Positions 1 through 4,884 of a stretch of DNA of 8,625 bases are shown in pieces. The stretch is from Clostridiales bacterium. Lineage in GTDB: Bacteria > Bacillota > Clostridia > Christensenellales > CAG-917. Location of the stretch: NCBI GenBank assembly GCA_012800805.1, contig JAAZIO010000002.1, positions 1-8,625 of the forward strand, written 5' to 3'. The number at the start of each line of letters is the position of its first letter. The stretch's first letter is position 1. Made by a program: the position numbers and the translations under genes. The notes under the pieces are model-generated. The model saw only the letters and a list, made by a program, of their open reading frames with translations. It had not been told where the DNA came from and ran no database searches.

Positions 1-216
1 ACCAGTTGGACCCGTGGGACCCGTGTCACCTCTAGGCCCGGTTGGACCCGCTCCTATTGGACCCATGGGACCCGTGTCGCCTCTCGGACCCGTTGGACCT
101 GTAGGACCTATCGGACCTAAGGGACCACGCGGGCAGCAACTGTTGTATTGGGATTTCAATATGTTTAAACCGTTGCCGTTAAAATTTCCTGAGCCGCGAA
201 AATTAAAAAAATTCAT
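1..216 (-). CDS. Collagen-like Gly-X-Y repeat protein, N-terminal part (runs off left edge)
   Basis: This is the first 72 codons of a minus-strand gene whose 3' end lies outside the window. The start ATG (216-214) follows a strong AGGAGG about 7 nt upstream. Residues 1-30 form a Asn/Phe/Gly-rich leader beginning [16 protein letters not shown], with a Cys pair at 27-28. From residue 31 the protein is a collagen triplet repeat rich in GPT, GPR, GDT and GPI. The unit ending GPRGDTGP recurs with a 51-nt period (DNA copies near 16-27 and 67-78). One triplet is short: residues 55-56 read GA before the next G. Collagen-like proteins with short N-terminal leaders are known on spore exosporia (BclA type). 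A spore-surface role is inferred here from the repeat, the Cys-rich neighbour and the upstream element. The plus-strand Pro-rich frame over the same bases is a shadow. The collagen assignment is firm; location and function are inference. Confidence 0.85.
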   Translation of the reverse strand, partial: MNFFNFRGSGNFNGNGLNILKSQYNSCCPRGPLGPIGPTGPTGPRGDTGPMGPIGAGPTGPRGDTGPTGPTG

Positions 217-288
217 ATAACAGCTCCTCCTTTCTGCCTGCTATGTAAAATTGAAGAGCGTAATATGAATTAAGTAAATTTTCTAAAA

Positions 289-306
289 TATCTAATATAT
301 TGTATG
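289..306 (-). promoter_or_regulatory. Candidate sporulation-type -10 element for the collagen-like gene
   Basis: On the minus strand the bases read CATACAATATATTAGATA. CATACAAT fits the SigE -10 consensus and CATAnnnTA fits SigK. The same block, with one extra G, precedes the Cys-rich gene (660-678). No clear -35 is visible here, and the element lies about 75-90 nt from the ATG, so a long leader is implied. It is a candidate only. Confidence 0.4.
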
Positions 307-326
307 TTGCCTAATCAGCCATTGAT

Positions 327-354
327 AAAAAAATCGCCACGCGAAAGCGCGGCG
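327..354 (-). terminator. Rho-independent terminator after the Cys-rich gene
   Basis: Read on the minus strand, an 8-bp stem CGCCGCGC / GCGTGGCG closes a TTTC loop and is followed by A and seven T. One pair is G-U on the minus-strand RNA but would be an A-C mismatch on the plus strand, which supports the minus orientation. It starts 8 nt after the stop codon of the Cys-rich gene and separates it from the collagen-like gene. Confidence 0.85.
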
Positions 355-361
355 GTTTGCG

Positions 362-643
362 CTAGAGTAACGGCCCTCCGCCTCCATAGCTGCTTGAACC
401 GCATCCGTAGTTTGAGGTTCCGTAATAAGAGCCGCAGCCGTGGTTCCAACCGTAATTGCATCCGTGTCCGCATCCGCTATATGACGAGCCGTAATTTGAA
501 CAGCACCCGTCATAGGAATACCTGTCGCAGGGGTCGTATGAACAGCGGTTTTTAAACCAACTGCAAAAACAGCATGAATTGTTGCTATAACCGTAATTAT
601 ATGATCCGCAGCAGTTGCCGCGATTGCCGAAATTAAAGAACAT
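362..643 (-). CDS. Small Cys/Gly/Tyr-rich protein, probable spore coat or exosporium component
   Basis: This 93-residue protein contains 13 Cys, 19 Gly and 13 Tyr, with little hydrophobic core. Cys pairs occur at CCG, SCCFC and GCC, and Tyr-Gly/Tyr-Asn motifs recur (NYG, SYG). The start ATG follows AGAAGGAGGAGC, an excellent ribosome binding site. It opens MFFNFGNRGNCC, resembling the [12 protein letters not shown] opening of the collagen-like protein encoded downstream. Cys- and Tyr-rich, Gly-rich low-complexity proteins are typical of cross-linked spore coat and crust layers (disulfide or dityrosine chemistry), but I do not recognise a named family. A SigK-like promoter lies upstream and a strong terminator immediately downstream, so it is probably monocistronic. 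The plus-strand Arg-rich frame over the same bases is a shadow. That the gene is real is well supported; its spore role is inferred. Confidence 0.75.
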   Translation of the reverse strand: MFFNFGNRGNCCGSYNYGYSNNSCCFCSWFKNRCSYDPCDRYSYDGCCSNYGSSYSGCGHGCNYGWNHGCGSYYGTSNYGCGSSSYGGGGPLL

Positions 644-659
644 ATTAAGCTCCTCCTTC

Positions 660-696
660 TATCCTAATATATACTATGTCAAAATTTGTTAAGGTG
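660..696 (-). promoter_or_regulatory. Candidate SigK-type promoter of the Cys-rich gene
   Basis: On the minus strand CACC (696-693) is followed after 14 nt by CATAGTATA (678-670). This fits the known SigK pattern of an AC-centred -35 and a CATAnnnTA -10. The predicted transcript start, about 665, leaves a leader of about 22 nt containing the AGGAGG site. The stretch after CATA (ATATATTAGGATA) is nearly identical to that upstream of the collagen-like gene. Confidence 0.5.
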
Positions 697-712
697 ACAA
701 ATGCCGCCCCGT

Positions 713-741
713 TTGACTAAATAGGCTTTGCGTGTTAATCT
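713..741 (+). promoter_or_regulatory. Candidate sigma-A promoter for ung
   Basis: TTGACT (713-718), a 17-nt spacer and TAATCT (736-741) preceded by TG-T form a -35 plus extended -10 arrangement. The -10 hexamer itself is weak. The predicted start, about 748, falls at the beginning of the ung reading frame, which would give little or no leader. Confidence 0.4.
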
Positions 742-745
742 TTAA

Positions 746-1414
746 ATGTTTATGGTATACATAGGAAACAGCTGGGACGAGCTTTTAAAAGATGTGTTAT
801 CGTCCAAAACATACCTTGAACTTAGGGAATTTTTGAAGTCGGAATACTCAAAATACAAAATCTATCCCGACATGCATGACATTTTCAACGCTCTTAAGGC
901 TACGGATTACAACGCGGTTAAGGCCGTGATAATCGGACAGGACCCATACCACGGTCCCGGCCAGGCGCACGGCTTTTGTTTTTCCGTAAAAGAAGGAGTT
1001 CCCGCGCCGCCATCTTTAAGTAACATATTCAAGGAAATAAAAGACGACCTCGGCATAGAATGCGCCTCGCCCTGTCTTCAAAAATGGGCGGAAAGGGGAG
1101 TGCTTTTGTTGAACGCGGTACTGACCGTTAGAGAAGGGCTGGCGAACTCCCACAGGGGAAGAGGCTGGGAGAGCGTGACAGACTGCGTCATAACCAAGCT
1201 GAACGAAAGGGAAACCCCCGTTGTGTTTCTGCTTTGGGGCTCATTTGCGAGGGCGAAAAAAGAGCTTATTACAAATCCCAAACACCTAATTCTTGAGGCC
1301 GCTCATCCTTCACCGCTATCTGCCCATAACAGCTTTTTCGGCTCAAGACATTTTTCTAAGGCAAACAAGTTTTTATCGGAAAGAGGCATAGAGCCAATTG
1401 ACTGGAGCACCTGA
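746..1414 (+). CDS. ung: Uracil-DNA glycosylase, family 1
   Basis: Removes uracil from DNA by hydrolysing the N-glycosidic bond, starting base excision repair of deaminated cytosine or misincorporated dUMP. The 222-residue protein matches the full family length. Visible motifs are the water-activating GQDPYHGPGQAHG loop (catalytic Asp66), the Pro-rich APPSL segment, the uracil-recognising LLN (Asn123), LLWGS, and the DNA-intercalation loop HPSPLSAH (catalytic His187). The C terminus ends PIDW, as is common in the family. Two in-frame ATGs lie at 746 and 752; many Firmicute homologues start with the equivalent of the second (MVYIGNSWDELL). Neither has a recognisable Shine-Dalgarno sequence, which is odd beside the strong sites of its neighbours. 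It may be cotranscribed with the YhbY-type gene 60 nt downstream. Confidence 0.97.
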   Translation: MFMVYIGNSWDELLKDVLSSKTYLELREFLKSEYSKYKIYPDMHDIFNALKATDYNAVKAVIIGQDPYHGPGQAHGFCFSVKEGVPAPPSLSNIFKEIKDDLGIECASPCLQKWAERGVLLLNAVLTVREGLANSHRGRGWESVTDCVITKLNERETPVVFLLWGSFARAKKELITNPKHLILEAAHPSPLSAHNSFFGSRHFSKANKFLSERGIEPIDWST

Positions 1415-1474
1415 TAAAATCATAAGTATTCAACAAAATAAGAAAGAAAAATAAAAATCAAATAAAGAGGAATT

Positions 1475-1771
1475 ATGACCGGAAAAGAAAGAGCAAAGCT
1501 TCGCTCCATCGCGCAAAATTTATCGCCTATATACCAGCTTGGTAAGGGCGGGATAACCGAAAATGTGCTAAACGGCCTTTCTGAGGCGCTTGAAGCAAAG
1601 GAACTTATCAAGATAAGCGTTTTGAATAACGCGGACTTCACCGCAAAAGAAATAATAGACGAGCTGTCAAATAAGCTTAACGCCGAGCCGATTTCGGCAA
1701 TCGGAAACAAAATAGTTTTATACAAACGCTCGTCAAGGGAAGACATCAAGCATTTCGAATACAATGAGTAA
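1475..1771 (+). CDS. yhbY: YhbY/CRM-domain RNA-binding protein, ribosome assembly
   Basis: This is a 98-residue single CRM (CRS1-YhbY) domain, the usual length for the bacterial stand-alone family (YhbY in E. coli, YqeI in B. subtilis). These proteins bind pre-50S particles and assist large-subunit maturation. The N terminus, MTGKERAKLRSIAQ, and the QLGKGGIT loop (GKGG at residues 23-26, the GxxG-like RNA-binding loop) are diagnostic. The C-terminal part, with its IGNKIVLYKRS strand, is also typical. The start is set by AGAGGAATT just upstream of the ATG. It follows ung by 60 nt with no terminator between them, so the two may be cotranscribed. The minus-strand open frame overlapping it is a shadow. 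Confidence 0.93.
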   Translation: MTGKERAKLRSIAQNLSPIYQLGKGGITENVLNGLSEALEAKELIKISVLNNADFTAKEIIDELSNKLNAEPISAIGNKIVLYKRSSREDIKHFEYNE

Positions 1772-1893
1772 ATTAAATAATAAAGCAAATCATAAATGAA
1801 AGACTAGGCTGTTTTGAAAATTAAAAAGTCGGTATGCTTAATTGCGGTTTGCAAGGGAAAACGCTAAAACTATAAGCAAAACTTAAAGACGAT

Positions 1894-1919
1894 AAAAAAA
1901 ACCCGCCATATGGCGGGTT
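1894..1919 (-). terminator. Terminator of the rpsF-ssb-rpsR operon (also facing yhbY)
   Basis: A perfect 6-bp GC stem, CCCGCC-ATAT-GGCGGG, extended by AA/TT, is followed on the minus strand by a run of eight T. It lies 24 nt after the rpsR stop codon. On the plus strand it is followed only by TTGCTTATTATTT, so it may act weakly for the ung-yhbY transcript as well. The 120 nt between the yhbY stop and this hairpin show no gene. Confidence 0.88.
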
Positions 1920-1942
1920 GCTTATTATTTAGTCTGCTTTAA

Positions 1943-2188
1943 TTAGTCGGCTTTGTAGGGGAGAAGAGCCATAACCCTTGCTCTCTTGATAGCCGTCGCA
2001 AGCAGGCGCTGGTGCTTTGCGCATACGCCCGACATTCTGCGGGGTATAATCTTACCCTTTTCGGTGATAAACTTTTTAAGCTTGTTTACATCCTTATAAT
2101 CGATGTTATCTACCTTTTCAACGCAGAAGCTGCAAACTTTCTTTTTGGGAACTCTTTTTATGGGTTTCTTTTGAAGTTCTTCGCTCAT
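1943..2188 (-). CDS. rpsR: 30S ribosomal protein S18, zinc-binding form
   Basis: S18 forms a heterodimer with S6 on the platform of the 30S subunit. The 81-residue protein has a basic N-terminal extension, then CSFC (Cys19, Cys22), the [16 protein letters not shown] segment, PRRMSGVC and KHQRLL (Cys56, His59), and the C-terminal helix [15 protein letters not shown]. The Cys-Cys-Cys-His set indicates the zinc-containing (C+) form rather than the Cys-less form. AAGGAGTT lies about 7 nt before the ATG. It is last in the rpsF-ssb-rpsR operon, 21 nt after ssb, and is followed by a strong terminator. The gene order is the classical one. Confidence 0.97.
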   Translation of the reverse strand: MSEELQKKPIKRVPKKKVCSFCVEKVDNIDYKDVNKLKKFITEKGKIIPRRMSGVCAKHQRLLATAIKRARVMALLPYKAD

Positions 2189-2209
2189 AGTCTAACTCCT
2201 TATTAATGA

Positions 2210-2596
2210 TTAAAATGGCAAATCGTCGTCGATTGGTTTTAAGTCGTCGAAGTTTGCCGAGTCGTCTCTGTCGGAGAAGTCGTTGCGGGTTGACAGGAAC
2301 TGAATTTCCTCCGCGGTAATCTCCGTCACATAGCGGCGTGTCCCGTCGCTGGCGTCGTAGCTTCTTGTTTGAATGTTGCCGACAATCGCTGCTTTTGAAC
2401 CTTTCTTAAGGTATTTGCTGCAGTTTTCCGCCTGGTTTCTCCATACAACTATCGGGAGGAAGTCGGTTTCTCTTTTTCCGTCCCTTGAGTAGTTTCTGGA
2501 CACCGCAAGCGTAAATCTGCAATAGGGTATACCGTTATTGGTGGTCAAAAGCTCGGGGTCTTTTGTAAGGTTGCCTATCAAAAAGACTTTATTCAT
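2210..2596 (-). CDS. ssb: Single-stranded DNA-binding protein
   Basis: Binds and protects single-stranded DNA in replication, recombination and repair, and recruits partner enzymes through its acidic tail. Residues 1-104 form the OB fold: MNKVFLIGNLTKDPEL, the PYCRFTLAVSR strand, DFLPIVVWRNQAENCSKYLKKG, and the ITAEEIQFL end strand. The tail ends in IDDDLPF, the canonical C-terminal interaction tip. At 128 residues it is shorter than many SSBs because the linker is only about 18 residues, which suggests tight geometry between DNA-binding core and tip. The start ATG follows AAGGAG. It lies 23 nt after rpsF and 21 nt before rpsR, so the three are cotranscribed. Confidence 0.97.
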   Translation of the reverse strand: MNKVFLIGNLTKDPELLTTNNGIPYCRFTLAVSRNYSRDGKRETDFLPIVVWRNQAENCSKYLKKGSKAAIVGNIQTRSYDASDGTRRYVTEITAEEIQFLSTRNDFSDRDDSANFDDLKPIDDDLPF

Positions 2597-2619
2597 GATT
2601 TCTCCTTCCCGTAGGGCGA

Positions 2620-2919
2620 TTAAGCGTCTTTTTTAACTATCATGTTTCTTAAGACGAAGTCGTTGATGCGAAGTTGTCTGTCGAGCTCCGCGGGGACGTC
2701 CTCTTTGGCCTTGAAATTCATGACCACATAGTAGCCCTCGTATCTCTTGGCGTTCTTGAAATCGATGGGGTAGGCAAGCTTTCTTGTGCCCCATTTTTCG
2801 ATTGACTCGACGCTTCCGCCAAGCGACTCAACCAAAGACTGGAACTTCTCCACAACTTGAGCTTTCTGCTCGTCATCGATGTCGTTTTGGATAATGTAGA
2901 GAACCTCGTAGTTTAACAT
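2620..2919 (-). CDS. rpsF: 30S ribosomal protein S6
   Basis: S6 pairs with S18 on the 30S platform. The 99-residue protein has the family layout: MLNYEVLYIIQ first strand, helix DEQKAQVVEKFQSLVESLGG, WGTRKLAYPIDFKNAKRYEGYYVVMNF, and the C-terminal LDRQLRINDFVLRNMIVKK. AAAGGAGG sits 6 nt before the ATG, an unusually good ribosome binding site. A near-consensus sigma-A promoter lies 80-108 nt upstream, and the intervening leader can fold into several small hairpins. In many bacteria S6:S18 represses this operon by binding such a leader; whether this one does is not established here. First gene of the operon with ssb and rpsR. Confidence 0.97.
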   Translation of the reverse strand: MLNYEVLYIIQNDIDDEQKAQVVEKFQSLVESLGGSVESIEKWGTRKLAYPIDFKNAKRYEGYYVVMNFKAKEDVPAELDRQLRINDFVLRNMIVKKDA

Positions 2920-2992
2920 TTTAACCTCCTTTTGGACTTATGGCTCTTTCGAGCAAGGATAGAGCGCAATAGCGCCCCGCTGTTTGCCAGCT
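2920..2992 (-). promoter_or_regulatory. Structured 5' leader of rpsF-ssb-rpsR, candidate S6:S18 autoregulatory RNA
   Basis: The predicted leader is about 73 nt. On the minus strand it contains GCTG-GCAAA-CAGC, GCGC-TATT-GCGC and GCTC-GAAA-GAGC (a GNRA tetraloop). TGGC near its start can also pair with GCCA at its middle to enclose the others. An S6:S18-binding leader is known upstream of rpsF in many Firmicutes. I cannot identify its diagnostic bulge with certainty, so the assignment rests on position and foldability. Confidence 0.35.
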
Positions 2993-2998
2993 TTAGTT

Positions 2999-3027
2999 AT
3001 TATCTTATAAAAAAATAATTTTGTAAA
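2999..3027 (-). promoter_or_regulatory. Sigma-A promoter of rpsF-ssb-rpsR
   Basis: On the minus strand TTTACA (3027-3022), a 17-nt AT-rich spacer and GATAAT (3004-2999) match five of six bases at both hexamers with ideal spacing. It begins only 15 nt after the sigH stop codon and gives a start near 2992. Confidence 0.75.
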
Positions 3028-3042
3028 GCAAAGTTAAGTAAA

Positions 3043-3633
3043 TTAATTATCTGAGTGCAGCAAACGCTTGATTTTCTGAAGCGTGTTGTCAACATACTTA
3101 GAGTTAACGCCGCAGTTTTTTGCGATGTCGGAATATCTGTGCCCGTCAAGGTAAAGTTTTAAAATTTTAAGCTCCACGGGGGCAAGCTTGTGCTCAAGCG
3201 TTTCTTTAATGTCGTTTACCGTTTCTTCTTCAATCACTTTGTCTTCGGGGCTGAGCTCGGGCGCGGAGACGGTTTCAATAAATTCAGTGTCGTCCTGATC
3301 GTCGTAAGCCTTTGAAAAAAGCGAAACATATTCGTTTAAAAAGCTGTGTTTTTTTCTTCTCGATGTCTTTACCGCGTCTTTCAGCCTTCTTTTTACGCAA
3401 AGAAGGGCAAAAGTTTTAAACGAGGCGCTCTTTTTCTCGTCATACTCTTTTATAGCCTGGAAAAGCCCTATCATGCCTTCCTGCACGAGGTCAAACTTGT
3501 CCGCGCCGGCGATAAAATATAAGTCCGCCGCGTTCTTTACGTGGCCTTTATAGCGGTTGAATATTTCGTTTTGCGCCGAAGCTTCCCCAAGCCTCGCCAT
3601 TTTTACCAAAGCCTCGTCCGTATACTCTTGCAC
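3043..3633 (-). CDS. sigH: RNA polymerase sigma factor, SigH (Spo0H) type
   Basis: A sigma-70-family factor of 196 residues, close in length to B. subtilis SigH, which directs transition-state and early sporulation genes. Region 2 spans about residues 24-93 and includes YFIAGADKFDLVQEG, MIGLFQAIKEYDE and SFKTFALLCVKRRL. An acidic linker (110-135) leads to region 4 (145-193), whose helix-turn-helix includes LYLDGHRYSDIAKN and VDNTLQKIKRLL. The start is GTG at 3633, sharing its G-strand base with the rlmB stop (TAGTG), and AGAGGT lies about 7 nt upstream. The 1-nt overlap suggests translational coupling to rlmB. In B. subtilis rae1 (yacP) usually lies between rlmB and sigH; it is absent here. 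Confidence 0.93.
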   Translation of the reverse strand: MQEYTDEALVKMARLGEASAQNEIFNRYKGHVKNAADLYFIAGADKFDLVQEGMIGLFQAIKEYDEKKSASFKTFALLCVKRRLKDAVKTSRRKKHSFLNEYVSLFSKAYDDQDDTEFIETVSAPELSPEDKVIEEETVNDIKETLEHKLAPVELKILKLYLDGHRYSDIAKNCGVNSKYVDNTLQKIKRLLHSDN

Positions 3634-4355
3634 TATGACCTCTGCCTCACTATTTCGTAAAGTGCCACTCCCGCCGCTACCGAGGCGTTAAGTGACGAAA
3701 CTTTTCCCGACTGCGGTATGGTAACCACGCCGTCGCAAAGCTCCTTTGTCAGCCTTCTTATGCCGTTGCCTTCGCTTCCGATGACTATCGCTATGTCGCC
3801 TTTAAGGTTTGCCCTGTCTATTTTCTCTCCGTCGAAATCGGTGGCGAAAACAAACACCCCGCGCTCTTTAAGCTCTCTTATGGCATCGTTGATGTTTGTC
3901 ATTCTGCAAATGGGTATATGCGCGCACGCTCCCGCGGAAGCCTTTATAACCGTCCCGTTAACTTGAGCCGAGCGGTGTTTTTGAATAATTACGCCGTGCG
4001 CCCCGAAACACTCGGCGGACCTTATTATCGCGCCCATGTTGTGCGGGTCCGTAATCTCGTCAAGTATTACTACAATCAGGCTTTGATTTTTTTCTTTTGC
4101 AAAGTTTATTATATCGTCAAGGCTTGAATAGTCAAATTCCGTAAGCGAGAGTGCCACGCCCTGGTGCTTGTCGGTTCCCGCAAGACGGGTGATGGACTCT
4201 TTTGGGGCAAAAGTGTAAAATATGCCTTTTTCTTTTGCAAGCGATATGAAAGACTTTAGCGAGCCGTCCTTGCTATCCTTTTCCAGAACCAGCTTATCAA
4301 TAGGCTTATCCGATTTTAAAGCTTCTTTGACGGGGTTTTTTCCGTAGATTATCAT
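3633..4355 (-). CDS. rlmB: 23S rRNA 2'-O-ribose methyltransferase, RlmB/TrmH family
   Basis: A SPOUT-class, AdoMet-dependent RNA 2'-O-methyltransferase of 240 residues, the standard length. Residues 1-75 form the L30e-like RNA substrate-binding domain (MIIYGKNPVKEALKS through HQGVALS). The catalytic knot domain follows, with motif 1 DPHNMGAIIRSAECFGAHGV (Asn106, Arg112), motif 2 VIGSEGNGI (Glu195) and motif 3 IPQSGKVSSLNASVAAGVAL. RlmB modifies G2251 of 23S rRNA in E. coli; some Firmicute members act elsewhere or remain untested, so the exact target is inferred. The gene starts 3 nt after the mrnC stop, and its stop overlaps the sigH start. Its ribosome binding site lies within the end of mrnC (GGAAAAAAGGTG). 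Confidence 0.94.
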   Translation of the reverse strand: MIIYGKNPVKEALKSDKPIDKLVLEKDSKDGSLKSFISLAKEKGIFYTFAPKESITRLAGTDKHQGVALSLTEFDYSSLDDIINFAKEKNQSLIVVILDEITDPHNMGAIIRSAECFGAHGVIIQKHRSAQVNGTVIKASAGACAHIPICRMTNINDAIRELKERGVFVFATDFDGEKIDRANLKGDIAIVIGSEGNGIRRLTKELCDGVVTIPQSGKVSSLNASVAAGVALYEIVRQRS

Positions 4356-4358
4356 TTT

Positions 4359-4769
4359 TCACCTTTTTTCCAACAGTTCAAACAGGCGTTCGGTTTTGCC
4401 TGTAAGATAAAGATATCCTATTACGGCCTCAAACCCGCTTGCGTAGCGGTATTCGCCGATTGAGGCGTGTTTTGCGCTTGTGTGTATTTTGGCGTTTCGC
4501 GCCTTTCTAAAAATTTCGCTCTCGGTTTCGCTAAGCGTCGGCAGCGCCTTTTCGATTTTTTTTGCCTGGCTTACCGCCTTTACCTCGGCCGCAACCAAGG
4601 CGTTTAGGACATTTGTGTCTTCACCCTCGTTTTCAAGAGCGGCCCTGGTTCGTTCATATAATGTATGCACGCAGTCTCCGATAAAGGCGAGGGTTATGGG
4701 GTTTAATTTCAAAGCCTCGCTATCCGAAAGCGGAGGATTAATCGAAAATTTTGGCAAAAATTGCATCAT
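4359..4769 (-). CDS. mrnC: Mini-ribonuclease 3 (23S rRNA maturation)
   Basis: MrnC is an RNase III catalytic domain without a double-stranded RNA-binding domain; it trims precursor 23S rRNA ends, aided by ribosomal protein L3 in B. subtilis. The 136-residue protein shows NPITLAFIGDCVHTLYER (catalytic Asp32), RNAKIHTSAKHAS (the RNAK signature at 91-94), and YRYASGFEAVIGYLYL (acidic Glu114). The active-site acidic residues are therefore present. Two consecutive ATGs (4769 and 4766) could start it, and an in-frame stop lies 24 nt upstream. No convincing ribosome binding site is seen, and the predicted promoter places the transcript start close to the ATG. It is followed after 3 nt by rlmB, the usual partner. 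The cysS gene often found upstream is replaced by a divergent lipoprotein gene. Confidence 0.93.
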   Translation of the reverse strand: MMQFLPKFSINPPLSDSEALKLNPITLAFIGDCVHTLYERTRAALENEGEDTNVLNALVAAEVKAVSQAKKIEKALPTLSETESEIFRKARNAKIHTSAKHASIGEYRYASGFEAVIGYLYLTGKTERLFELLEKR

Positions 4770-4776
4770 ATCAGAA

Positions 4777-4805
4777 ATCTTACCACATTAAGGCCGCATT
4801 GACAA
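4777..4805 (-). promoter_or_regulatory. Sigma-A-like promoter of mrnC-rlmB-sigH
   Basis: On the minus strand TTGTCA (4805-4800), a 17-nt spacer and TAAGAT (4782-4777) preceded by TG-G form a -35 plus extended -10. The predicted start is about 4770, next to the mrnC ATG at 4769. Its -35 overlaps that of the divergent lipoprotein promoter by five bases. Confidence 0.5.
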
Positions 4806-4828
4806 CAAGACTTTAAGTGTGATATAAA
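4799..4828 (+). promoter_or_regulatory. Sigma-A promoter of the lipoprotein gene
   Basis: A perfect TTGACA (4799-4804), an 18-nt spacer and TATAAA (4823-4828) preceded by TG-A (extended -10). The predicted start is near 4835, about 50 nt before the ATG at 4885. Confidence 0.65.
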
Positions 4829-4843
4829 TATTATGTATATGTT

Positions 4844-4880
4844 TGCCCTCCTTTAAGCAACCGGGCAGGCATTTGGGGGC
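4844..4880 (+). promoter_or_regulatory. Possible hairpin masking the lipoprotein ribosome binding site
   Basis: In the leader, GCCCTC (4845-4850) can pair with GGGGGC (4875-4880), which contains the only purine-rich site upstream of the ATG at 4885. A competing stem, TGCCC (4844-4848) with GGGCA (4863-4867), would free it. This is a pattern seen by eye with no conservation data, so it is weak. Confidence 0.2.
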
Positions 4881-4884
4881 AGGG

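Noticed and set aside
1..120. Tandem repeats as a possible CRISPR array or other repeat element
   Set aside because: The repeats are codon-level Gly-Pro-X units in an open frame with no spacers.
14..220. Plus-strand Pro/Gly/Val-rich frame ([12 protein letters not shown]...)
   Set aside because: It is the complementary reading of the collagen repeat. The minus strand has a start codon with AGGAGG, a sensible leader, and proper Gly-X-Y triplets; the plus frame has no ribosome binding site.
292..513. Minus-strand Ala/Thr-rich 73-residue frame overlapping the Cys-rich gene
   Set aside because: It is out of frame with the well-supported gene, runs through the terminator hairpin and has no ribosome binding site.
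304..555. Plus-strand Arg-rich 83-residue frame
   Set aside because: It is antisense to the Cys/Gly/Tyr-rich gene, has no ribosome binding site, and its composition follows from complementing TGC/TAC/GGC codons.
1772..1893. Possible small RNA or regulatory RNA between yhbY and the rpsR terminator
   Set aside because: It is AT-rich with no stable stem or promoter that I can identify.
4833..4856. Seven-codon upstream reading frame (MYMFALL)
   Set aside because: The predicted transcript start (about 4835) leaves its first ATG outside the mRNA, and there is no ribosome binding site.
4843..4884. Upstream extension of the lipoprotein to a TTG start
   Set aside because: It adds 14 polar residues before the signal peptide and has no ribosome binding site; ATG at 4885 gives a normal lipoprotein signal.
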